Shown one piece after another: positions 1 to 5,404 of a DNA stretch of 5,404 bases (position 1 is its first letter; every line of letters starts with the position of its first letter). The notes beneath the pieces are model-generated. The model was not told the DNA's origin and did no database searches. It worked only from the letters and a program-made list of their open reading frames with translations. The position numbers and the translations under genes are program-made. The stretch comes from Synergistota bacterium (GTDB lineage Bacteria > Synergistota > JAGHAJ01): NCBI GenBank assembly GCA_021161545.1, contig JAGHAJ010000077.1, positions 1-5,404 on the forward strand. The letters run 5' to 3'.

Positions 1-1132
1 CAAGGAACCGTCTTACGCGTTCCAGGTATTTTTCATCCATGTAAGGGTCAGTAGGTAAGTTGACTACGTGTTGACTTATCTTCTCTGCAATCGGATTCTC
101 TCCCCATCGGTATCCCCAAAGCTCAAATTGGTCCACAACTGGATGTATAGGAGAAACAAACCAATCCCCAAGAGGTATATGTTCCTGGAAAGCCCGGTAG
201 AAAAATTCCCTCCTGTCCTTAACCAGCAAGGGGTACTTCAAAAATGTATGTCTAACATTCCTGGGACGCATCGGTGGTTCCAATCCTAACGAACGAAGCA
301 TGATGTCGTATCCATCTGCCACAGCTATTCTATGCCCAATAATACCATTCAATTCCCTGATAGCTTTTATTCCTTCCCTCGCTTGAACTTCAGAAAAAGT
401 CTTAAGGAACCCCCTCGGCATAGAAGGTGCACGTATTTCATATCCCTGCGATGAACCAAGGATAAGGTTTTTCTTACTAAGCCATCTATATGATTTCAGT
501 ACAAACCAGTAAAGTGCAGGACGTGAAGTCCATTTTCTCACTCGCATAAGCAGATATAAAAGAGCTTGTTCTCCCACAGAAGGATGCACCCACTCCTCTT
601 CAAACCTCCTTAGCCTTCCAGAAAGGGTGTTATCTTTGGTATACACTATCCCACCAAGTCCAGTAGAAAACGGCTTATTCCACTGAGTAGAAAAGAAAGA
701 GGCATCTCCCAACGTACCATTCTTTCTCCCATTATAATTACCCCCAAGTCCATGAGCACAGTCTTCTACCACATGCAAGCCGTGATTCTTAGCTATATCC
801 AGAATTCCATCCATCTCAGGTGATAAACCATATGTATTCTGCGCAATTATCACCTTCGTCCTTGTAGTAATTTTCCCTTCTATCTTACCAATATCTATAT
901 TATAGGTGAGAGGTTCTATATCCACATACACGGGTTTCGCTCCAAGGTATATTATTGGATTTACCACAACCACACATGTATAAGCAGGCACTATCACCTC
1001 GTCTCCTTCACCGATACCAAGAGCCTTAAGTATAGCGTAAAGGGCAACCCTACCTTTCCAGAAAAGGTGTATATTTTCTGGAGACACTCCCAGATATTCT
1101 GCAAAAAGCCTCCTAAACTCTTCCCTATACAC
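1..1132 (-). CDS. DegT/DnrJ/EryC1/StrS family PLP-dependent sugar aminotransferase (3' end cut by window)
   Basis: Fold-type I, PLP-dependent aminotransferase of the kind that aminates keto-sugars (usually nucleotide-linked) for surface glycans. 377 codons are visible; the family is usually about 370-450 residues, and the reading ends in a typical C-terminal helix (YLERVRRFL), so little is missing. Visible landmarks: GRVALYAIL (27-35) at the cofactor phosphate site, GDEVIVPAYTC (43-53), the PLP-pyridine aspartate D124 in VVEDCAHGLGG, and the Schiff-base lysine K153 in QWNKPFSTGLGG. An aromatic and basic segment at about 180-238 is longer than the usual linker there. The start is GTG at 1130-1132, abutting the TAG stop of the prenyltransferase gene in the same frame. 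It is chosen because a near-perfect Shine-Dalgarno lies 8 bases upstream and no better in-frame start precedes the conserved region. The family is certain; the substrate is unknown. Confidence 0.93.
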   Translation of the reverse strand, partial: MYREEFRRLFAEYLGVSPENIHLFWKGRVALYAILKALGIGEGDEVIVPAYTCVVVVNPIIYLGAKPVYVDIEPLTYNIDIGKIEGKITTRTKVIIAQNTYGLSPEMDGILDIAKNHGLHVVEDCAHGLGGNYNGRKNGTLGDASFFSTQWNKPFSTGLGGIVYTKDNTLSGRLRRFEEEWVHPSVGEQALLYLLMRVRKWTSRPALYWFVLKSYRWLSKKNLILGSSQGYEIRAPSMPRGFLKTFSEVQAREGIKAIRELNGIIGHRIAVADGYDIMLRSLGLEPPMRPRNVRHTFLKYPLLVKDRREFFYRAFQEHIPLGDWFVSPIHPVVDQFELWGYRWGENPIAEKISQHVVNLPTDPYMDEKYLERVRRFL

Positions 1133-2053
1133 CTACGGTATCCTCCTCAAAAATCCAAGGTATTGATTCCCGGTAAACAAGAAGTATACAAACAAAAGCA
1201 AAACGAACGTGGAATAAACCAGGAACCATTTCTTCTCAAATATTCTCTCAGGGTCTTTGACTATGCTGTTCTCCTCATATAACAAATGAAAGAACCACAC
1301 CACAAAGACAACCACGAATGGTAAAAGGAGTATAAGGTCTGCACTGTACTTCATACTTATCGCACCAAACATGAAAGAACATGCTGCTAATGAAGCTACA
1401 ATAGCTATCATAAGCTTTTCCTCACTATAATGTGCAAAACTCTTTCTATATGCAACCAGTTCATTTCTGTCCCTGACAAATCTTATTTCGGCAAACCTCT
1501 TGGATGCCATAAGAAAAATACCCAAAAACCAGAACCCCAGCACTACAGAGGCGGGGACAAGGTGTTCAGCTGAAGCAACACTATACCACCCAACAAGCAA
1601 CCTTATAGGGTTATTAGCTGCTTCGGAGATAAAGTCAAGATAAGGCTTATCTTTCAGCCTGAAGGGTTTTACATTATAAAGAATCCCACTGATTAACAGT
1701 AATAAGACAGAGATTTCCAGCATGTAGTTGTTCGTGAGAGTTGACAACACCAATCCAGACAGATAAAGCAAAACAGAAATAACCAACACAAACCTCTTCG
1801 AAATCCTGCCAGATGGAATGGCCCTATGTCTTTTCTCTGGATGGTGGGCATCTGCCTCTGCATCAAGTATTTCATTGATGCCATAATTTCCAGAAGCAAC
1901 AAGGCATATAGAGATAAAACCTACAATGATCCCATATAGATTTGACAAGATATTCTGGTGAAGCACCTTCAGAGCAAACAGCGCACCAACCAACATAAAT
2001 GTATTCCTGTACCATCTTTTAGGCCTATAAACATCTATCAGCATTTTTATCAT
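1133..2053 (-). CDS. UbiA-superfamily prenyltransferase, similar to decaprenyl-phosphate phosphoribosyltransferase
   Basis: Integral membrane enzyme of 306 residues with about eight or nine hydrophobic helices, the normal size for the superfamily. Features typical of decaprenyl-phosphate phosphoribosyltransferase (DPPR synthase, the actinobacterial arabinan-pathway enzyme) are visible. RPKRWYRN (10-17) matches the family's RPxxWxKN opening. The first Asp-rich motif is N60-E61-x2-D64-x3-D68 followed by HPEKRHRAIPSG (71-82). The second acidic region is around D140 with a downstream arginine (R151), and SKRFAEI (184-190) lies in the second half. These enzymes transfer 5-phosphoribose from PRPP to a polyprenyl phosphate at the cytoplasmic membrane face. 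The usual NDxxD reads NExxD here, a conservative change. The ATG overlaps the HAD gene's stop by four bases (ATGA). Ubiquinone- or menaquinone-type prenyltransfer is the alternative, less likely given the DPPR-like motifs and glycan context. The superfamily is near certain; the DPPR-like activity is a good inference. Confidence 0.9.
   Translation of the reverse strand: MIKMLIDVYRPKRWYRNTFMLVGALFALKVLHQNILSNLYGIIVGFISICLVASGNYGINEILDAEADAHHPEKRHRAIPSGRISKRFVLVISVLLYLSGLVLSTLTNNYMLEISVLLLLISGILYNVKPFRLKDKPYLDFISEAANNPIRLLVGWYSVASAEHLVPASVVLGFWFLGIFLMASKRFAEIRFVRDRNELVAYRKSFAHYSEEKLMIAIVASLAACSFMFGAISMKYSADLILLLPFVVVFVVWFFHLLYEENSIVKDPERIFEKKWFLVYSTFVLLLFVYFLFTGNQYLGFLRRIP
1141..1148 (-). promoter_or_regulatory. 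Ribosome binding site fixing the GTG start of the aminotransferase
   Basis: GAGGAGGA on the minus strand, 8 bases before the GTG at 1130-1132. It is nearly a full complement to the 16S rRNA 3' end and lies inside the last codons of the prenyltransferase gene. It decides the start because no ATG is available near the beginning of the conserved region. Confidence 0.85.
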
Positions 2054-2637
2054 AGTTTGGTTATTTCCCCTCCTTTTACCATAAAAGTTTCGTCTGCAAT
2101 CTCCATCAGAGGTAGGTCATCGTATGAGTCCGTGTAAAGGTGAATACATCCGTACTCCTCTATCGTTATCACTTTCCGCAAAAACTTGAGTTTATTCACA
2201 TTCCAGCAGGTTTCAAAGTTCTCACCAACTCCATTACAGCTATTAGATACTACCACGTCAAACGGGAAAACTCCACTCAAAACACCCTTTATAAGTCCTT
2301 CTTCAGAAGCAGAGACAACCACGATTCTATCATACAGCTGTTTGCCAAGAAACTCCAAAAGCCTATCGTTCAGTTTAGTCCGGAAATAGTTCACGTAACT
2401 TCGGAGTTTTACTTCATCCATACGACAAAACTTCGACAGCAGTATCCTCTTAAAAGTATTCCTCGCATAAATCTGCTTCTCTCTCCGATTGGGGGATAAA
2501 ACACGCACAATAAAAACTCTACTCCCCGCAATCAGAAACCTCGCATCAAGATAATACCTCTCCTTTCTAAAAATATACCCAAGTGTATCGCACATCACAA
2601 TTGTATTGTCAAAGTCAACAAGGGCAAGTTTCTTCAC
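2050..2637 (-). CDS. HAD-superfamily phosphatase (subfamily IB-like), candidate lipid-phosphoribose phosphatase
   Basis: A 195-residue haloacid-dehalogenase-fold hydrolase with all four motifs: motif I VDFDNT (nucleophile D8, acid/base D10, T12), motif II S109 in VVVSAS, motif III K149 in NVNKLKFL, and motif IV D170 and D174 in TDSYDDLPLM. The helical insert between motifs I and II (about 20-95) fits the C1 cap of the phosphoserine-phosphatase-like IB group. Such enzymes remove phosphate through an aspartyl-phosphate intermediate with Mg2+. The start is GTG at 2635-2637, overlapping the upstream stop as GTGA; an AGGAAGGTGG stretch 10 bases upstream could pair with 16S rRNA, and motif I begins right after it. 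The gene is coupled at both ends and sits directly before a DPPR-synthase-like gene. This suggests it removes the 5-phosphate from polyprenyl-phosphate-phosphoribose, a step done by a PAP2-type protein in mycobacteria. The fold is sure; the substrate is inferred only from context. Confidence 0.92.
   Translation of the reverse strand: MKKLALVDFDNTIVMCDTLGYIFRKERYYLDARFLIAGSRVFIVRVLSPNRREKQIYARNTFKRILLSKFCRMDEVKLRSYVNYFRTKLNDRLLEFLGKQLYDRIVVVSASEEGLIKGVLSGVFPFDVVVSNSCNGVGENFETCWNVNKLKFLRKVITIEEYGCIHLYTDSYDDLPLMEIADETFMVKGGEITKL
2067..2077 (-). promoter_or_regulatory. Ribosome binding site of the prenyltransferase gene
   Basis: AAAAGGAGGGG on the minus strand, inside the end of the HAD gene. 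The spacing of about 13 bases to the ATG at 2051-2053 is longer than ideal, so re-initiation through the ATGA overlap may contribute. Confidence 0.6.
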
Positions 2638-5111
2638 TTTACAAAAACCACCTTCCTAAACACACTTGCACCCTTCCGTTCAAACCACGATACACCTTCC
2701 TGAACCAGTGTAATCTCAAGCACATATTTCCCCCTTCTTCCGGGAGCTCTGACCATTAATGGCACTTTAATAACCTCCCCACTTTTAACCACACATGGAA
2801 GAACAGCTCTATTACCGTCAAATACCACAGTCTTCCCAGTTCTTACATCCAACCAGTGATAGGATAGATGAATGTTATAAAGTGTCGGGATACTAACTGC
2901 TGTCCGATAGTTCAATCTTTGCCATCTGTTGTCAGCATATGTAATCCAATCGTACCTGCTTACGTTCTTAAATGTCACAGACACTCTTATAGTTCTCCCA
3001 CCCAAAAACGCCCTAGGAAGATCTACAGCGATAAACTTTACTCTGTATCCATCATCTGGTAAAGGTTGACAATTCCAATATTTTACACGGTGTACAATGT
3101 TTACAATACATCTTCCTATTAAACCTCCACCTATATCACACACCTCAACTACATATCTACCCACTGGTAAATTGGGTACCTTGAATTTACCTACTATGCA
3201 CTTGTGTGGTTCCATAAAAGCAAGCTTCTGTGCCTCTATAGCCACTTTTTCTCTATAAACTTCCCTGTTAGTTCTGTCTTTCCACACTAAGGACACCATT
3301 TTCCTATCCAGGAACACAACAGGTTTCTCATCGAGTAACTTCAGAACAACCACACTCCACCTGTTCGACGGCAAACTATGAGGAATATACACAGAAAACC
3401 TATGACTTGAGAGTTTCGTACCATATGGTATAAAGTTCCTATCTCTATCTGTTATCTCATAAACTATACTTTTTTCATCCTCATACACTTTTCTAAGGCT
3501 GTCTCCACCTACTTTCACCAATCTCCCAATATCACTCTTAGAATACCACATTTTATATACCACTACATACTTCACATTTATGGACTTTAGCACAGACAAC
3601 TTCTTTTCAAAATTGCTTACTCCGAGTATCTGCTGAATAGGTGGAAGATTTGTATTGAAAGCACTAACTATTCTCTTCCAGTGATAAGTAGAGTAATACA
3701 TGTAAAATGGCATCTCACTTATACTATAAGGCACTTCAAAAATAGCAAAATTCCCTTTTTGCTTTGACAGCCAGGAAATCACAGGTAAATCTTTCTTGTC
3801 GTAAGGTAAACGAACCATACTCAATGGGAAAGACGCATACTCAACCAGTATCAGCAAAGGGATGCTCCATAACAACCATTTTTTTCTCAACTTTTTCTCT
3901 AAGAAAGAAATAGAGTAAGCGACAAGTATAGCTACACCCAAGGCAACAAAAACTACAAATCTGGACGGCTCACGAAGTCCACAAAATCCGGGTACAAACT
4001 TATACAATAACAGGTAAACATTTGGAATAACAAGTGAATGCAGCTTTATATAGGGCCCGAAGGACAATAAAATAGCTAAGACAGTAAACAACGTATAAAA
4101 GAAAATATTGTGATACATAGCTACTTTCATCTTAATGCGTCCTAAAAGATAGAGTATCAAACCAATCGGTAAGAAACCTATAAAAGCAGGCCTGTCTCCC
4201 AAAAAGTGAAGCCCTTTTATCACTTTATACCAACTAAAGGTAGAGTAATAACTCTTAACAGTTGCTGAATACCATTCAACTTCCCAAATACTTCTGGTCA
4301 TCCCATAAAGACCACGAAGAATTATATAAGGATAGTAAAAGGGAAAGATAAAACTCATCGAAATCCCTATAAATAAAATAACTGATAGAATGTGCTTTCC
4401 AGCGACTAAGATACGGTAATAAAAACCGTAAAAAACAATAAACAGGCCGATAAAAACTGAAAAATACATCATATAGTATCCGCTGGAAAGCGCAGTAAAA
4501 ACAAAAAAGATAGATGCGTATATCATATATCTATACTTATATCTTTCATAGAATTTGTGAAGACACAAAAGAGTAAGCGGCATCCACATGGTCATCATAT
4601 TTTGAATCTGATGAATACACCACATTTTATAAGGTATGAATGAAAATATAATTCCTCCCACAATACCTGCAAGATAACTCTTTGTAAGGTGTTTTACCAA
4701 CACAAACATTGTAATGCCAGATAATGCAAATGGTAGTATCGTAAGTATTCCATACATCACTATGGCACTTCTGGTAATCAAATACAAAGGCAATCCCATA
4801 AGCGCAGTAAAAATCTGGTGTTCTGAAAATGCAAGAGTAAGTTTATAAGAATAAAAAACATTCGCATCAAATAACTGCTCCACATTTAATCCATTTTGTA
4901 GGATACTATGTATATCCCACATAAGTGTCCATATGCTTATCAAGTCATCGTGAAACTGAGCCACGACATACCCATAAAACATATCTCTAACAACAGGATA
5001 TGTCATTATAATAGATATGCAAACAAAGAAAATAATCATAGCTACATATTGGAGCTTTCCACGAATATTAGCCTTACTGCCAGTTTTAAACATACTATCT
5101 CCTTTATCCAT
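2634..5111 (-). CDS. Large GT-C-like polytopic membrane glycosyltransferase with C-terminal beta-sandwich domains
   Basis: An 825-residue protein. Residues 21-428 hold about 11-12 hydrophobic helices. The first outer loop (41-96) carries an acidic pair D55-D56 in QFHDDLISIW and, further on, FSEHQ (95-99); this layout is characteristic of GT-C enzymes, whose first loop acidic residue is catalytic. GLREPSRF (378-385) and LPVISWLSKQ (442-451) are recognisable from a widespread family of uncharacterised bacterial membrane proteins in glycan clusters. After the helices come a mixed alpha/beta part (about 437-560), a beta-rich part (about 565-672) and a terminal Ig-like domain (about 679-825) with LSYHWLD, VRAPGRRGKY and LVQEGVSWF. 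GT-C enzymes use polyprenyl-phosphate sugars as donors and act outside the membrane, which fits the two lipid-sugar genes downstream. ATG at 5109-5111 overlaps the upstream stop by 8 bases; ATG at 5091-5093 (Met7) also has a strong ribosome site. The glycosyltransferase role is inferred from architecture; donor and acceptor are unknown. Confidence 0.85.
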   Translation of the reverse strand: MDKGDSMFKTGSKANIRGKLQYVAMIIFFVCISIIMTYPVVRDMFYGYVVAQFHDDLISIWTLMWDIHSILQNGLNVEQLFDANVFYSYKLTLAFSEHQIFTALMGLPLYLITRSAIVMYGILTILPFALSGITMFVLVKHLTKSYLAGIVGGIIFSFIPYKMWCIHQIQNMMTMWMPLTLLCLHKFYERYKYRYMIYASIFFVFTALSSGYYMMYFSVFIGLFIVFYGFYYRILVAGKHILSVILFIGISMSFIFPFYYPYIILRGLYGMTRSIWEVEWYSATVKSYYSTFSWYKVIKGLHFLGDRPAFIGFLPIGLILYLLGRIKMKVAMYHNIFFYTLFTVLAILLSFGPYIKLHSLVIPNVYLLLYKFVPGFCGLREPSRFVVFVALGVAILVAYSISFLEKKLRKKWLLWSIPLLILVEYASFPLSMVRLPYDKKDLPVISWLSKQKGNFAIFEVPYSISEMPFYMYYSTYHWKRIVSAFNTNLPPIQQILGVSNFEKKLSVLKSINVKYVVVYKMWYSKSDIGRLVKVGGDSLRKVYEDEKSIVYEITDRDRNFIPYGTKLSSHRFSVYIPHSLPSNRWSVVVLKLLDEKPVVFLDRKMVSLVWKDRTNREVYREKVAIEAQKLAFMEPHKCIVGKFKVPNLPVGRYVVEVCDIGGGLIGRCIVNIVHRVKYWNCQPLPDDGYRVKFIAVDLPRAFLGGRTIRVSVTFKNVSRYDWITYADNRWQRLNYRTAVSIPTLYNIHLSYHWLDVRTGKTVVFDGNRAVLPCVVKSGEVIKVPLMVRAPGRRGKYVLEITLVQEGVSWFERKGASVFRKVVFVK
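2648..2657 (-). promoter_or_regulatory. Ribosome binding site of the HAD phosphatase gene (GTG start)
   Basis: AGGAAGGTGG on the minus strand, 10 bases before the GTG at 2635-2637. It overlaps the last codons of the membrane-protein gene and supports a GTG start within the GTGA overlap. Confidence 0.55.
5099..5105 (-). promoter_or_regulatory. Second ribosome binding site for the membrane protein (ATG at 5091-5093)
   Basis: AAAGGAG on the minus strand, 5 bases before the Met7 codon. It would give an 819-residue protein starting 10 bases after the glycosyltransferase stop. The sequence does not settle which of the two starts is used; both leave the first membrane helix intact. Confidence 0.55.
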
Positions 5112-5404
5112 CTATTATCTCACCTATGACTTCTTTGGCTTCTTTATCCCACTTTTCCTTCGAAAAATCCTCAGCTCTCTGTCTACCAGCCTCAACAAGT
5201 GTGCTTCTGAGCTCGCTATCACTAACAACTTCCTTTATAACCTCAGCAATCTCATAGAAATCCTTTTTGTCAAGCAGGATTCCACCATATCCAACCGTAT
5301 ATGGAACCCCTGTAACCCCATAGGCGAGAACAGGAACACCAAACATCATAGCTTCTATCAAAGGAACACCAAATCCCTCATGCTCACTCATAGAAAGATA
5401 GGCA
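5104..5404 (-). CDS. Glycosyltransferase, GT-B fold, GT4-like, C-terminal fragment (5' end outside window)
   Basis: Only the last 99 residues are in view; the frame stays open to the window edge, so the ATG at 5389-5391 is an internal methionine and not the start. The visible part is the nucleotide-sugar-binding end of a GT-B enzyme: AYLSMSEHEGFGVPLIEAM contains the EGFGVPLIE signature (E-x7-E) of GT4 retaining transferases, followed by the usual FGVPVLAYGVTGVPYTVGYGG stretch that holds the GGILL turn. The C-terminus is the normal helical tail (VIKEVVSDSELRSTLVEAG, then KWDKEAKEVIGEIIDG). Such enzymes transfer sugars from UDP-, GDP- or ADP-sugars at the cytoplasmic side of the membrane, here presumably during assembly of the acceptor or repeat unit. 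The TAA stop lies inside the start region of the membrane-protein gene. The family is sure; donor and acceptor cannot be read from this end. Confidence 0.93.
   Translation of the reverse strand, partial: AYLSMSEHEGFGVPLIEAMMFGVPVLAYGVTGVPYTVGYGGILLDKKDFYEIAEVIKEVVSDSELRSTLVEAGRQRAEDFSKEKWDKEAKEVIGEIIDG
5119..5125 (-). promoter_or_regulatory. Upstream ribosome binding site for the membrane protein (ATG at 5109-5111)
   Basis: AGGTGAG on the minus strand, 7 bases before the first ATG and inside the last codons of the glycosyltransferase gene. It supports the longer form of the protein, which begins MDKGDSMFK. Confidence 0.55.

Noticed and set aside
1825-1850. HHPEKRH in the prenyltransferase as a separate histidine metal site
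   Set aside because: It is the HPxKR extension of the UbiA Asp-rich motif common to DPPR-synthase-like members, not an extra site.
1693-1902. Minus-strand frame of 69 codons inside the prenyltransferase gene
   Set aside because: It is a shifted reading of the UbiA gene over its helices and has no independent support.
2140-2499. Plus-strand open frame of 119 codons inside the HAD gene, and other plus-strand frames at 68-289, 1067-1282, 2186-2389, 2868-3062 and 4908-5129
   Set aside because: All lie opposite well-supported minus-strand genes, their products show no recognisable domain, and their composition is what antisense reading of these genes gives.
2050-2637. HAD protein as phosphoserine phosphatase (SerB)
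   Set aside because: The motifs fit the same broad subfamily, but the gene is translationally locked between a GT-C protein and a prenyltransferase, with no serine pathway gene near, so amino-acid metabolism is unlikely.
4300-5100. Visibly AT-richer composition over the first half of the membrane-protein gene, as a possible sign of recent transfer
   Set aside because: The stretch encodes membrane helices rich in Ile, Phe, Tyr and Met, which use AT-rich codons, and the reading frame and ribosome sites continue normally into the neighbours.
1-5404. Internal promoters, terminators, hairpins, CRISPR or other repeats
   Set aside because: Genes overlap or abut throughout, leaving no intergenic space, and I saw no direct or inverted repeat that stood out by eye. 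A folding or repeat-finding program could still detect weak ones.

Overview
The window is one stretch of a tightly packed, minus-strand gene cluster for cell-surface glycan or lipid-linked sugar synthesis. All five genes read right to left with no room between them: a GT-B glycosyltransferase (C-terminal end only, 5104-5404), a large GT-C-like membrane protein (2634-5111), a HAD phosphatase (2050-2637), a UbiA-superfamily prenyltransferase resembling polyprenyl-phosphate phosphoribosyltransferase (1133-2053), and a DegT/DnrJ/EryC1/StrS sugar aminotransferase (1-1132, only its last few residues missing). Adjacent genes overlap by 8, 4 and 4 bases, and the last pair abut exactly (TAG then GTG). 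This points to a single polycistronic message with translational coupling. No promoter, terminator, RNA gene, mobile element, repeat or CRISPR array was seen, and no stretch over about 10 bases is non-coding.

Organism: a bacterium is most likely, judging from the Shine-Dalgarno sites (GAGGAGGA, AAAGGAG, AGGTGAG) and the gene families. Moderate-to-low GC and frequent ATA, AGG and AGA codons recall several thermophilic bacterial lineages, but the window cannot fix the phylum. No housekeeping gene is present to anchor taxonomy.

How the genes may work together (inference): the UbiA protein has the hallmarks of decaprenyl-phosphate 5-phosphoribosyltransferase, which makes lipid-linked phosphoribose from PRPP in the mycobacterial arabinan pathway. 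The HAD enzyme, translationally coupled just upstream, is a good candidate for removing the 5-phosphate to give polyprenyl-phosphate-ribose. GT-C enzymes typically use polyprenyl-phosphate sugars as donors, so the 825-residue membrane protein is the natural candidate to move that pentose (or a derivative) onto a glycan outside the membrane. The GT-B enzyme would build the acceptor in the cytoplasm. The aminotransferase suggests that an amino sugar is also made, or that the pentose is aminated. No DprE1/DprE2-like epimerase is in the window, so whether the pentose ends as ribose, arabinose or something else is open.
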